Shown: positions 24,176 to 33,681, numbered from the stretch's first letter. The stretch: DNA of 64,000 nt from CAZPMO01 sp964587515 (GCA_964587515.1 CAZPMO010000001.1:1-64000); one strand, 5' to 3'. Notes: a model not told the origin generated them from the letters alone. Numbers and translations are program-made.

Positions 24176-25297
24176 ATGGGTGAAGCACAGGGTATCAAGG
24201 AGGTCGGTTTCATCGACTGTCCGGGTGGCGGACAGGTCTATGTGGATGGAACGACCGCCTATGTCGGCCATATCAAGGGACCGGAGGCGACATCGGTCAT
24301 CGACGTCAGCGATCCCAAGAACCCGAAACTGGCCAAGGAAATCCTGTGCAAGCACAAAGGTTCGCATTCCCACAAGGTGCGGGTGCAGGACGGCATCATG
24401 CTGACCAACTACGAATCGATCGCCTATGCGGGCGAGCCCGATGCGGAATTCCGCGGCGGGCTGAACATCTATGACGCGTCCGATCCGCTGAACCCGGAAC
24501 CGATCTCGTTCTGGGAATGCGCCGGCAGCGGCATCCACCGCTTCACCTTCGACGGGCGCTACGCCTATATCTCGCCCGAAATGGACGGCTATAACGGCAA
24601 TATCTGCATGATCCTCGACCTCAAGGATCCCAGGAACCCCGAAGAGGTCGGGCGCTGGCACGTGCCGGGCCAGTGGGAAGCCGGCGGCGAGACCCGCGAC
24701 TGGGGCGAGCGCATGGCGCGCTGCCACCACCCCATGCGCATGGGCGACCGCCTCTATGTCAGCTATTGGCACGCCGGCTGGTACATCCTCGATATCTCGG
24801 ACATGTCGAAGCCCACCCTGGTTTCGTCCATGGACTGGTCGCCGCCGTTTCCGTGGCCGACCCACACCTGCCTGCCGATCCCGTTCGAATGCGGCGGGCG
24901 CAAGATCATGCTGGTCGCCGACGAGGACGTGGCGAAGCTCTATGAGTCGGGACCGGCCTTCATGTGGGTGGTCGACATCACCGACGAGAACAACCCGATG
25001 CCGTTCTCGAACTTCCAGCTCGAAGGGCTGGACGGCAAGCCGACGCCGGCGATGACCGGCTGCCATCAGCCGGTCGAATTGGTGCGCGGCACCGAGATTC
25101 CCTGCGCCTGGTTCGCCAATGGGCTGCGCGTCCTCGACATCTCCGATCCGTTCAACGTGAAACAGGCGGCATATTACATGCCCGACGTGCCGCCCGGCTG
25201 CGACCGCGTGTCGTCCAACGACGTGTTCCAGGACGATCGCGGCCTGATCTATCTGATCGATCGCCAGCGCGGCCTGTCGATCGTCGAAAGGACCTAG
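24176..25297 (+). CDS. LVIVD-repeat beta-propeller protein
   Basis: The 373-residue sequence is built of repeated blades of the LVIVD type: SVIDVSDPKNPKLA, NIYDASDPLNPEPI, MILDLKDPRNPEEV, YILDISDMSKPTLV, WVVDITDENNPMPF and VLDISDPFNVKQA. No signal peptide is visible, so it is probably cytoplasmic. Conserved histidines and a GCHQPVEL segment could bind a metal or ligand near the propeller centre. LVIVD proteins have no firm general function; some act as binding or lactonase-like scaffolds. A GGGGAAAG ribosome site precedes the ATG. The stop codon overlaps the GTG start of the hyuB-like gene by one base. Confidence 0.85.
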   Translation: MGEAQGIKEVGFIDCPGGGQVYVDGTTAYVGHIKGPEATSVIDVSDPKNPKLAKEILCKHKGSHSHKVRVQDGIMLTNYESIAYAGEPDAEFRGGLNIYDASDPLNPEPISFWECAGSGIHRFTFDGRYAYISPEMDGYNGNICMILDLKDPRNPEEVGRWHVPGQWEAGGETRDWGERMARCHHPMRMGDRLYVSYWHAGWYILDISDMSKPTLVSSMDWSPPFPWPTHTCLPIPFECGGRKIMLVADEDVAKLYESGPAFMWVVDITDENNPMPFSNFQLEGLDGKPTPAMTGCHQPVELVRGTEIPCAWFANGLRVLDISDPFNVKQAAYYMPDVPPGCDRVSSNDVFQDDRGLIYLIDRQRGLSIVERT

Positions 25298-27009
25298 TGA
25301 CCGACATAGACCCCGTCACGCTGGCGGTCATTCGCGGGCGGCTGGAGCAGATCGTCGACGAGATGGACGCGATTCTGTTCCGCGCCGCCTTCAGCCCGGT
25401 GATCGCCGAGGCGCGCGACGGCAGTCACGGAATCTACGATGCCGAGAGCGGCGGCACGGTGGCGATGGGCAAGACCGGCCTGCCCATATTCATCGGCGCG
25501 ATGAGCTTCGCGACCCGCGCGGTGATCGACCGCGCCGGCGCGCAGGGCGGGTTCGCGCCGGGCGATGCGTGGCTGCTGAACGATCCTTACGTGGGCGCGA
25601 CACACCTCAACGATGTGAAGATCGTGAAACCGCTGTTCCGCGACGGGCGCGTGTTCTGCCATCTGGCCTCGGTCGGGCATTGGCTGGATGTGGGCGGCAA
25701 CGTGCCGGGCAATTACAATCCGCGCGCCACGGACACGTTCCAGGAAGGGGTCCGGATACCTCCGGTGAAGCTGTTCGACCGGGGAGAGTTGCGCCAGGAC
25801 GTGGTCGATATCCTGCTCGCCAATACACGGCTGCCGAATTACAGCTACGGCGACCTCAACGCGCAACTCGGCGCGCTGGACCTCGGCGAGCGCCGCATGT
25901 GCGAACTGCTCGACGAGTTGGGCGACGCGCTGGTGGCCGACGCCATGGCCGAAATCAGCACCCGCGCGGAACGCCAGATGCGCGAACTCATCAGCGAGAT
26001 TCCCGATGGAAGCTATGCGTTCGAGGACCATATCGACAATGACGGTCTTACCGATGAGCCTCTGAAGGTCGCGCTCGACCTCACCGTTTCCGGCGACAGA
26101 ATGATCCTCGATTTCTCGCGTTCGGCGCCGCAATGCGCCGGGCCCATGAACGTCACCCGCACGACCACCATCGCCACCTGCTTCGTGGCCCTGAAGCATG
26201 TGTTTCCGGAGGTGCCGGCCAACGCCGGCTGCCTCGCGCCCATAGAGTTCATAATCCCGGACGACACGGTGCTGTCGGCGCGCGTGCCCAAGCCGGTTTC
26301 GGGCTATACCGAGAACATCATGCGCACCATCGACGTGATTTTCGGCGCGATGTCGCAATGCGCGCCGGAACGCGTCAACGGGGCCTCGTTCAGCACCATC
26401 AACGCGACGCTGATATCGGGCCGGCGCGTGGGCGAGGCGCGCGATTATATCCTGTTCGCCTTCTTCGGCGGCGGGCTCGGCGGCTATCCTTCGGGCGACG
26501 GGTTGAACCACGGCAACGCGCCGATCGGCATGGCCACCATGCCGCCGGCCGAGATTACCGAGGCCGCCTATCCCGTGCGCTTTACGAATTGGGGGTTGCG
26601 CGCCGACAGCGGCGGACCGGGCCGCTATCGCGGCGGGCTCGGCGCGGTCTACGAGATGGAAATGCTGCAGGACGACACCAGGTTGGTGCTGTTCGGGGAA
26701 CGCGCCCATTTCCCGGCGTTCGGCGTGCTGGGCGGCGCGGCCGGCCTGCCCAACCGTATTACCTATGACCGCGACGATGGACCGCATACACCCTCGATCG
26801 GCGCGAAGATCGGCGAGACGTTGCTGAAGCGCGGCCAACGGCTCAGGCTTGAGACCCCGGGCGGCGGCGGCTACGGACCGGTGTCGGAACGCGATTCGCA
26901 CGCGATCGCCGAGGATATAAAGCTGAATCTGGTCAGCCGCGAGGGCGCGGCGCGCGATTACGGCGTCACGGTCGCGGCCGACGGCACGATTTCGAAGGCG
27001 GCCGGATGA
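25297..27009 (+). CDS. hyuB: Hydantoinase B family protein (third copy)
   Basis: A 570-residue HyuB that is diverged from the two copies in the first operon. It keeps the family pattern: FRAAFSPVIAEARDGSHGIYD, GDAWLLNDPYVGATHLNDVKIV, ILLANTRLPNYSYGDLNAQ and the C-terminal ETPGGGGYGPVSERD loop. The start is GTG at 25297, which overlaps the TAG of the LVIVD gene by one base and has a GAAAGGA ribosome site. It overlaps the following HyuA by 4 bases (ATGA). Together they should make an ATP-dependent lactam- or ketone-acting enzyme. Gene order here is B then A, opposite to the first cluster. Confidence 0.92.
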   Translation: MTDIDPVTLAVIRGRLEQIVDEMDAILFRAAFSPVIAEARDGSHGIYDAESGGTVAMGKTGLPIFIGAMSFATRAVIDRAGAQGGFAPGDAWLLNDPYVGATHLNDVKIVKPLFRDGRVFCHLASVGHWLDVGGNVPGNYNPRATDTFQEGVRIPPVKLFDRGELRQDVVDILLANTRLPNYSYGDLNAQLGALDLGERRMCELLDELGDALVADAMAEISTRAERQMRELISEIPDGSYAFEDHIDNDGLTDEPLKVALDLTVSGDRMILDFSRSAPQCAGPMNVTRTTTIATCFVALKHVFPEVPANAGCLAPIEFIIPDDTVLSARVPKPVSGYTENIMRTIDVIFGAMSQCAPERVNGASFSTINATLISGRRVGEARDYILFAFFGGGLGGYPSGDGLNHGNAPIGMATMPPAEITEAAYPVRFTNWGLRADSGGPGRYRGGLGAVYEMEMLQDDTRLVLFGERAHFPAFGVLGGAAGLPNRITYDRDDGPHTPSIGAKIGETLLKRGQRLRLETPGGGGYGPVSERDSHAIAEDIKLNLVSREGAARDYGVTVAADGTISKAAG

Positions 27010-29081
27010 ACGGCGGCGCATCCATCGTGGTCGGCGTCGATGTGGGCGGCACCTTCACCGACGTCTTCTATGTCGATGAGACCACCGGCGCCTGCGGAAT
27101 CGCCAAGGTGCCGTCGGTGCGGGGCGATATCGCGCACGGCTTCCTCGAGGGCGTGACCTCGGCCGTGGCCGATCCGGCGCGCATCACCTCGATCGTCCAC
27201 GGCACCACGGTCGGCACCAACGCGCTGCTGGAACGCAAGGGCGCGCCGACCGGGCTGATCACCACGTCCGGTTTCCGCGACGTGCTGGAAATGCGCCGCC
27301 GCGACCGGCCCAACACCTGGGGGCTGTGGGGCAGTTTCCGCCACGTGGTCACCCGCGACCATTCGCTCGAGATCGACGAACGCACGCTGGCCGACGGCAC
27401 GATCCTCGCGCCCGTCGACCCGGAAGAGGTCGCCGCCGCCGCCCGCCGCCTCCTCGACATGGGCTGCGAGGCGCTCGGCATCATCTTTATCAATTCATAC
27501 GCCAACAACGAGAACGAATTGAAGGCGCTGGAGGCGGCGCGCGCGGTCTGGCCCAATGATTGCGTCAACGCATCGTCGCTGATCCTGCCCGAAATCCGCG
27601 AATTCGAGCGCGCCTCGACCACGGCGCTGAATGTCTGTTTGCAGCCGGTGGTGGGCGAATATCTGGGACATCTGGACGCGCGGCTGAACGAGGCGGGGTT
27701 CACGGGCGAGCTGTTGATCGTGCAATCGAACGGCGGCGTGATGTCGGCTGAGACCGCGCGCACCTTCCCGGTGCGCACGGCGCTTTCCGGGCCCGCCGCG
27801 GGCGTCATCGCCGGCGCCGCCATCGCCGAGGCGGCCGGTTTCCCCAATGTCATCACCTGCGACATGGGCGGCACCAGCTTCGATGTGGCGCTGGTGTCCG
27901 ACGGGCGCGGCGCGCAGGCGCTGCAAAGCTCAATCGATTTCGGCCTGGTGATCCGCACCCCGATGATCGAGATCACCACCATCGGCGCGGGCGGCGGCTC
28001 GATCGCCTGGGTCGATCGCGGCGGGTTCCTTCAGATCGGTCCTGAATCGGCCGGCTCCGACCCGGGTCCGGCGTGTTATGGGCTGGGCAACGACCGTCCC
28101 ACGGTGACCGACGCCAATCTGGTCATGGGGCGCATCAACGCGGAACGGCCAATCGGCGGCAAGATTTCGCGGCTCGACGACGCGGCCGCGCGCGCCGCGA
28201 TCGAGACGCATGTGGGCGAACCGCTCGGCCTCGGCGTGATGGAAGCGGCCGAGGCCATCGTGCGCGTCGCCAATTCGAAGATGGCCGGCGCGATCCGGCT
28301 GGTGTCCATCGAGCGCGGCCACGACCCCAAGAAATTCGCGGCCATGCCGTTCGGCGGCGCGGGCTCGCTGCATGCCGGCGCGCTGATCCGCGAGGTCGGC
28401 CTCGCCAGCGCCATCGTGCCGCGCTTTCCCGGCGTCACCAGCGCCATGGGCTGCGTGATCGCCGATATGCGCCATGATTTCGTGCACACCATCAACCGGC
28501 CGCTCGACGGGCTCGACACCGCCGCGCTGGATGCCGAAATGGTCACCACCGCCGAGAAAGGCGTCGCGCTGTTGCGCGCGTCCGGGGTCAATCTCGATGC
28601 GCTCGATGTCGAGTTCGAGCTCGACATGTCCTATATCGGCCAGACCCATACCGTGCCGGCGCCGCTGCCGGTGAGCGTCGAAGCCGGCAAGACCGGCATC
28701 ACCGCCGAGATTGTGCGCGTGGCCTTCGAGGACTCCTATCGCCTCGCCTTCGGCCGGTTGCTGGAGAACATTCCAATCCGGATTCTGTCGCTCAGGACCA
28801 CGGTGATCGGGCGGCGTCCCAAATTCGACCTCGGCGCGCTGCGTCCCGAAGGCGGCGGCGACGCCGACCGGGCGCGCATCGACACCCGCCGGGTCTGGAT
28901 CGAGGGCGAATGGCAAGACACCGCCATTTACGACCGCCAGGCGCTGGGGGTCGGCGCCCGCATCGAAGGCCCCGCGATCATCGAACAGACCGACACCACG
29001 ATCTTCGTCGATCCGGGGCTCGCGGGCGAAATCGACGGGTTCGGCAACGTGATCGTCACACGGTCGGGAGACGCCTCATGA
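27006..29081 (+). CDS. hyuA: Hydantoinase/oxoprolinase family protein, A subunit (second copy)
   Basis: The 691-residue product carries the ATPase motifs VGVDVGGTFTDVFYVDE, VHGTTVGTNALLERKGA, TCDMGGTSFDVALV and MPFGGAGSLHAGALIREVG. The C-terminal half (IEGPAIIEQTDTTIFVDPG) is typical of the N-methylhydantoinase/acetophenone carboxylase group. It is coupled by ATGA overlaps to the HyuB before it and the amidohydrolase after it. The DVGGTFTD box here, against DVGGTHTD in the first copy, shows that the two HyuA proteins belong to different subgroups and probably use different substrates. Confidence 0.92.
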   Translation: MNGGASIVVGVDVGGTFTDVFYVDETTGACGIAKVPSVRGDIAHGFLEGVTSAVADPARITSIVHGTTVGTNALLERKGAPTGLITTSGFRDVLEMRRRDRPNTWGLWGSFRHVVTRDHSLEIDERTLADGTILAPVDPEEVAAAARRLLDMGCEALGIIFINSYANNENELKALEAARAVWPNDCVNASSLILPEIREFERASTTALNVCLQPVVGEYLGHLDARLNEAGFTGELLIVQSNGGVMSAETARTFPVRTALSGPAAGVIAGAAIAEAAGFPNVITCDMGGTSFDVALVSDGRGAQALQSSIDFGLVIRTPMIEITTIGAGGGSIAWVDRGGFLQIGPESAGSDPGPACYGLGNDRPTVTDANLVMGRINAERPIGGKISRLDDAAARAAIETHVGEPLGLGVMEAAEAIVRVANSKMAGAIRLVSIERGHDPKKFAAMPFGGAGSLHAGALIREVGLASAIVPRFPGVTSAMGCVIADMRHDFVHTINRPLDGLDTAALDAEMVTTAEKGVALLRASGVNLDALDVEFELDMSYIGQTHTVPAPLPVSVEAGKTGITAEIVRVAFEDSYRLAFGRLLENIPIRILSLRTTVIGRRPKFDLGALRPEGGGDADRARIDTRRVWIEGEWQDTAIYDRQALGVGARIEGPAIIEQTDTTIFVDPGLAGEIDGFGNVIVTRSGDAS

Positions 29082-29941
29082 ACGATATTCTCGCCATCGA
29101 TACGGTGGTGAACCCGCTGACACCCGAAATCGCGGCCATGCGCCCCGAGTGGCAGGACGCATTCTACAGCGGCAAGATCGGGCGCGAGGAAAACGCGCTC
29201 GATGGCATGACGCTGGATCGGGTGCTGAGCGCGATGGACGCCGCCGGCATCGAGCGCGCCTTCCTGATCGCCTCCAAGGTCGGACAGCTCGGCCTGCAGG
29301 GCTCCTGGCATCTGCCCTACGATCTGGTCGCCGGGCTGGTGAGCCAGTATCCGGACCGGTTTTACGGGCTTGCCGGCATCGATCCCACGGAGGGGATGGC
29401 GGGGGTGCGCGCGCTGGAACACGCGGTCCGCGAGTTGGGATTCGTCGGCGCGCATCTCTATCCGCACTGGTTCGAGCTCGCGCCCGATCATGCGAAATAC
29501 TACCCGTTCTACGCCAAATGCGTGGAGCTCGGCGTGCCGATCCAAATGCAGGTCGGCCAGTCGCTGGTTTACGATCCGAAGCGGCCGCTGCGGTCGGTCG
29601 GCCGCCCGATTACGCTGGACGGGGTCGCCTGCGATTTCCCGGAGCTGAAGCTGATCGGCATCCATATCGGCATTCCCTGGGCCGATGAGATGATGGCGAT
29701 GGCGTGGAAGCACGAAAACATCTTCATCGGATCGGATGCGCACAGCCCGAAATACTGGCCGCCGCAATTTGTCCGCTATATCGATTCATACGGTCAGGAC
29801 AAGGTGATGTTCGGCACCGACTGGCCGGTCCTCGATTTCGCGCGCACCCGCGCCGAAATCGAGGCGCTGGAGCTGCGCCCGGGCCCGAAGCGAAAGTTCC
29901 TGCGCGACAACGCGGTCCGAATTTACGGACTCGATATCTGA
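29078..29941 (+). CDS. Amidohydrolase family protein (ACMSD-like, copy 1)
   Basis: This 287-residue protein belongs to the amidohydrolase_2 group, which includes ACMS and gamma-resorcylate decarboxylases. Visible features are GLAGIDPTEGMAGVRALEHAVRELGFVGAHLYPHWF, IGIHIGIPWADEMMAMAWKHENIFIG and the metal Asp region MFGTDWPVLDFARTR. The N-terminal HxH metal motif of many relatives is not obvious; the protein starts ILAIDTVVNP. The ATG at 29078 overlaps the HyuA stop (ATGA). A close paralogue lies at 55582-56457. It may hydrolyse or decarboxylate the product of HyuA/HyuB, which is inference. Confidence 0.88.
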   Translation: MNDILAIDTVVNPLTPEIAAMRPEWQDAFYSGKIGREENALDGMTLDRVLSAMDAAGIERAFLIASKVGQLGLQGSWHLPYDLVAGLVSQYPDRFYGLAGIDPTEGMAGVRALEHAVRELGFVGAHLYPHWFELAPDHAKYYPFYAKCVELGVPIQMQVGQSLVYDPKRPLRSVGRPITLDGVACDFPELKLIGIHIGIPWADEMMAMAWKHENIFIGSDAHSPKYWPPQFVRYIDSYGQDKVMFGTDWPVLDFARTRAEIEALELRPGPKRKFLRDNAVRIYGLDI

Positions 29942-29942
29942 C

Positions 29943-30746
29943 TCAGTAGCCTTGAAGAAACAGAACCTCGGTCTTGCGCGGCAGATCGCGGAAAGTCATC
30001 TCGATCGACGGGCCGGTATGATGGCGCACCGGCCATAGCGTTCGCGCCCGCGCGACGAACGCCTCCACGCCGCCCATCGAGCCATAATGCATCGGAATCA
30101 CCAGCATCGGTTTGACCTGGTCGAGCACTTCGAACAGTTCCTGGTGGCTCATGGTCCACATGCCGTCGATGGCCGCGAAGGCGATATCGATGCGCCCGAT
30201 ATCGCGGAGCTGGTCGGCCGACAGAACATGGTGAAGGTGGCTGATATGGGCGACGCACAGCCCGACCGCCTCGAACACGAAAATAGAATTGCCGTTGGCG
30301 AACTTGCCGCCGCCCATGTCGGTCAGGTTGGTGGGCACGTTGCGCACCCGCAAATCGCGGAGCTTGATATTATGCCGGGCGATGCTCCCCATGGGGTCCC
30401 AGCCGCGCAGAATGTATTTTATGCCTTGATCCACATGGTCGGTGTAATGGGTGTCATGGGCGTTGTTCATGGTCACGATCTGGGGCAGACGGGGCGACTG
30501 GTTGTAGCCGTTATAGTCGGTGACCGCGCGAACACCCTCCGGGGTCGATATCTCGAAACTGGAATGGCCGAGAAATTCGATCTTTAAATGGTGTGGGGGA
30601 ACGGCGGCGAGGCGAAAACTCGCGGGGATGATGGCCGGGATGATGGAAGGCGCGCGTTGCGCCATGGGATAGCACGAGGCGTCCGCCCAGCGTGGCGTGG
30701 CCAGCATCAGCGCGACCGCACAGAGCGTCAGGAAAAGTCTCATCAC
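29943..30746 (-). CDS. Exported metallo-beta-lactamase-fold hydrolase (UlaG-like)
   Basis: The 267-residue protein has a cleavable signal peptide (FLTLCAVALMLATPRWADA). It has an MBL-type fold: IEFLGHSSFEIST, a NAHDTHYTDHVD metal region (His97, His100, Asp103, His104) and late His residues in SHLHHVL and MHYGSMGG. The spacing of the metal residues differs from the textbook HxHxDH, as in a subset of exported MBL proteins. The start may be GTG at 30746 or ATG at 30743; AAGGAG sits 7 or 10 bases away. It is convergent with the amidohydrolase, with only one base between them. The substrate is unknown. Confidence 0.85.
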   Translation of the reverse strand: MMRLFLTLCAVALMLATPRWADASCYPMAQRAPSIIPAIIPASFRLAAVPPHHLKIEFLGHSSFEISTPEGVRAVTDYNGYNQSPRLPQIVTMNNAHDTHYTDHVDQGIKYILRGWDPMGSIARHNIKLRDLRVRNVPTNLTDMGGGKFANGNSIFVFEAVGLCVAHISHLHHVLSADQLRDIGRIDIAFAAIDGMWTMSHQELFEVLDQVKPMLVIPMHYGSMGGVEAFVARARTLWPVRHHTGPSIEMTFRDLPRKTEVLFLQGY

Positions 30747-30784
30747 ATCAACGCTCCTTTCCGTCTCCGAAGGTTGGCTCGCCC

Positions 30785-31706
30785 CTATTCGTCGCCGTCG
30801 ACCGTGACCGAGCGCACCGTGTAGTCGCCGCCCTTGTTGATTATCACCACACCGTCAAAATCACCGCGGAAGGCGCGATCGACCGTCCGCATGACCTCCT
30901 TGCCGTCGACGCGAACCGCGATCTCGCCGGCCACGTCGCGGGTCAGTTGCACTTTATGAAGCTTGCCGTCCTCGAGCTTGATCCGCTTCGCGGTCGATTC
31001 GATCACCGCGGTGCCGCGATTACCGATGCGCAACAGCTCCAACGACCGTTGGGCACCCGGATTATAAGCCAGCCGATAACCATGCGCCTGTCTGCCCTGG
31101 CTCACACCGACCTCTAACCGTCCCCCGGCGCCCGACGCGGAACCCTGTGAAACCGCAATGGCAAACGCATTGGGCACCCTTTTTTTGAACGCGAGTCGCG
31201 AGGGTCCGGACGTCAGGGGCGCCCTTTTCGGTTCCTTGCGCGCCATCTGCTCGAGGATCGAGCCGATCAGCTGCCGCCCCAGATCCTGCTGCCCGCCGTC
31301 TCCGGCCGGGGCCGCGGCTTGCGCGGGTTGATGGCGTGTGCGCAACCCGCCATAGCCGGTGACCGAGAAGCCGCCGCCCCGCGCCGACCATGCCGGATTG
31401 CGGGTGTAATCACCATCGCGGAAATCGTCGAACAGGATGCGCTTGCGCCATGGCCAGCCATAGCGCCGGGCGAGATCGCGAAGATCGGACAGGAAGCGGC
31501 GGTCGGCGGCGCGCGCGGTCGGCCTCGTCGACCAGCTGGTTCAACTCGCGCACCATGCGATCGACCTTCGAGTCGGCCGCCGGACGCTGCGGGCGTGGCG
31601 CGGACGGATCGCTCCAGCCATCGGAATAGCGCGACTGCTGCGCCACGGCCGGCGAGGCCAGCACGGACAAACAGACCAGTCCAAGAACAGAAAAACGAAA
31701 AATCAT
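30785..31706 (-). pseudogene. Exported LamG/jelly-roll-like protein, frameshifted
   Basis: The reading starts at 31706 with a signal peptide (FSVLGLVCLSVLASPAVAQQ) and continues to ELNQLVDEADRAR. The frame is then lost within a GC repeat (about 31507-31517). Two bases appear to be missing there, because the frame-corrected continuation reads ADRRFLSDLRDLARRYGWPW, then ILFDDFRDGDYTRNPAW and on to KGGDYTVRSVTVDGDE at 30785. The DDFRDGDYTRNPAW and later strand-rich parts resemble concanavalin-like LamG/jelly-roll folds that bind carbohydrate or cell-wall ligands. A dinucleotide slip in a GC tract could be a sequencing error, so the gene may be intact in the organism. Confidence 0.6.
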
Positions 31707-31744
31707 CAGGCGATGATACACAATTATCGTGTGTTCGCCATTTT

Positions 31745-31817
31745 GAAGCGCCAAGCGCGTCTTTGAAATTTCGACGCGCCAAGCGCGTCTTTGAAATTTT
31801 GACGCGCCAAGCGCGTC
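31745..31817. repeat. Three tandem 28-bp palindromic repeats, probable terminator array
   Basis: The unit is GACGCGCCAAGCGCGTC plus TTTGAAATTT-type spacer, repeated with an exact 28-base period at 31745, 31773 and 31801. The first copy has one arm changed (GAAGCGC). Each unit folds into a 7-bp hairpin with a CAA loop. The third copy touches the stop codon of the SpoVR fragment. On the minus strand each stem is followed by AAATTTC-like sequence, so the array may terminate that gene. Confidence 0.85.
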
Positions 31818-32862
31818 AGAAGGCGGGCTTCGCCTTGGCCTTGGCCTTTTCCTTGTCTTTATCGGTCTCTTCCGGCGCCGTGGTGGAGGCTTCGTAGAGA
31901 ACCTTATCGGTTGCGCCGTCGATACCCGTGAGCGTGACCTCATAGCCCCAAAGCCGGCGGATATCGTTCAGCACCGCGTCGCGGCTTTTTTCGGCGAGCG
32001 GTATCCCGTCATGCATGGTGTGCTGGAGCTGGAGGTGTCGGTCGCCGAGCAGGTCGACGTCAACACACTGAATATTCGGTTCCACATAACCGATGTCATA
32101 GGACCGCGCGAGCTTCTCGCGCACCGCCCGAAAACCCCGCTCGTCATGAATGTCGGACACCAGATAATGGGCGTCTTTTTCCTTGTCGCTCAACGCGAAC
32201 AGGCGGAGCTTGCGAATCAGATGCGGGCTCAGGAACTGCTGGATGAAGGATTCGTCCCGGTAGTTCTCCCAGGCATGACGCAGCGTGCCCCGCCAGTCCC
32301 CGTTGCCGGCGATCTCCGGGAACCATGTGCGGTCTTCCTCGGTCGGCTCCGAACAGATGCGCTTGATATCTTCCATCATCGCGAAGCCCAGCGCATAGGG
32401 ATTGAGGCCGCTAAAGCGCGGGTCGTCGAAATCCGGCTGGAAGAGGACGTTCGCATGCATATGATTGAATTCGAGCATGCTGCCTTCGTCGATGAGCCCC
32501 TTCTCGTACAACGCATTTATGATGTGATGGTGCACGAAGGTCGCACAGCCCTCGTTCATCACCTTGGTCTGTTTCTGGGGATAGAAATACTGCGCGATGT
32601 TCCGCACGATACGCAGCAGTTCGCGCTCCCAGTTATTCAGTGTGGGGCTGTTTTTCTCGATGAAATAGAGAAGGTTTTCCTCGGGCAGCTTGAGCTGGCG
32701 CTTGCGCTCGATCAACTCGCGCTCTTCTTCCGAAGGCTCCGCCGAATCCTGACCCTTGGGAACCGTGCGCCACAGATCGTTGAAGGTCCGCTCGGCATGC
32801 TCCATGCGTTCGCGCTGGCGGCGTTGCTCGTCCTCCAGATGCGGCTTGCGACGGCGATAACG
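31816..32862 (-). pseudogene. SpoVR family protein, N-terminal ~190 residues missing
   Basis: The readable 348 residues match the C-terminal two-thirds of SpoVR/YcgB: FNDLWRTVP, ENLLYFIEKNSPTLNNWERELLRIVRNIAQYFYPQ, QTKVMNEGCATF, LNPYALGFAMMEDIKRIC, EEDRTWFPEIAG, DESFIQQFLSPHL and GYVEPNIQ. Homology begins at RYRRRKP, about 32862. Upstream the antisense of the CmcJ-like gene takes over, so the conserved N-terminal third is absent with no start codon at a normal place. SpoVR usually follows prkA and a DUF444 gene in a stress operon; neither is here. Either a rearrangement truncated it or the contig joins two places. Confidence 0.8.
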
Positions 32863-33681
32863 GAACCCGGACAAGATATCGAGGCGGTGGACGCCGCGCT
32901 GACCTACCTCGTCGATACCGGCGAGAAGCCGGCGACATATCTTTTCAAGCCCGGCGACGATCCCATGCGCAGCACCGGCGCCTTCGAGGCGTACGACGTT
33001 TCCATCCGAAACGGCCGTCCCGTGGCCGACCGGTTCGACCTGGATCGCGAAGGCTTCGTCTTCGGTCGTCACGAAACCAAGGTCGACGACTTCTTCGACG
33101 AGGCGGAGCTGCGCGCGGTCTACGATGCCGAGATTGAACGGCTGGTAATGGATGCCAGCGGCGCCAGGCGCGTGGTGGTGTTCGACCAGACCATCCGCGT
33201 CGAGGACGAAGGCAAACGCCAGGAGAAATCCGTGCGCGAGCCGGTGCCGATCGTCCATAACGATTACACCGAGAGCTCGGCGCGCCAGCGCGTGCGCGAT
33301 TTTCTGCCGGACGAGGCGGATGATCTGATCAGCCGCCGCTTCGCGATAATTCAGGTATGGCGACCGATCGGCGCGCCCGTGAAGACCAAGCCGCTGGCGA
33401 TTTGCGACGCGCAATCGGTGCGCCCGGAAAATCTGGTGGCCTCGGATCTGGTCTATAAGGACCGGCTGGGCGAGACCATGCGCGTTTCCTTCAGCCCCGA
33501 GCACCGCTGGTATTATTTTCCCGACATGGCGCGCGACGAGGCGATGGTGTTCAAGGTGTACGATTCCGCCGACGACGGCCGCGCCCGCTTCACCGCCCAC
33601 ACCGCGTTCGACGATCCGACCGCGCCGCGGGACGCGCCGCCGCGCGAGAGTATAGAATCACGCACCTTTGCGTTTTTCTAG
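32839..33681 (+). CDS. CmcJ/NvfI-family oxidoreductase-like protein
   Basis: The 280-residue sequence has the signature of this family: VDAALTYLVDTGEKPATYLF near the N-terminus, VHNDYTESSARQRV, FAIIQVWRPIG, LAICDAQSV, HRWYYFPDMARDEAMVFKVYDS and the end PRESIESRTFAFF. Relatives include CmcJ of cephamycin biosynthesis and fungal NvfI-type oxygenases, now seen as Fe-dependent tailoring enzymes. The ATG at 32839 lies in what is also the SpoVR fragment, so the first dozen residues may be artefactual and the true start may be elsewhere. It is convergent with the hydrolase at 33692. Substrate unknown. Confidence 0.8.
   Translation: MRLATAITEPGQDIEAVDAALTYLVDTGEKPATYLFKPGDDPMRSTGAFEAYDVSIRNGRPVADRFDLDREGFVFGRHETKVDDFFDEAELRAVYDAEIERLVMDASGARRVVVFDQTIRVEDEGKRQEKSVREPVPIVHNDYTESSARQRVRDFLPDEADDLISRRFAIIQVWRPIGAPVKTKPLAICDAQSVRPENLVASDLVYKDRLGETMRVSFSPEHRWYYFPDMARDEAMVFKVYDSADDGRARFTAHTAFDDPTAPRDAPPRESIESRTFAFF

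Noticed and set aside
32011..32838. N-terminal extension of the CmcJ-like frame
   Set aside because: This part is the antisense of SpoVR; CmcJ-like similarity only begins after 32839.
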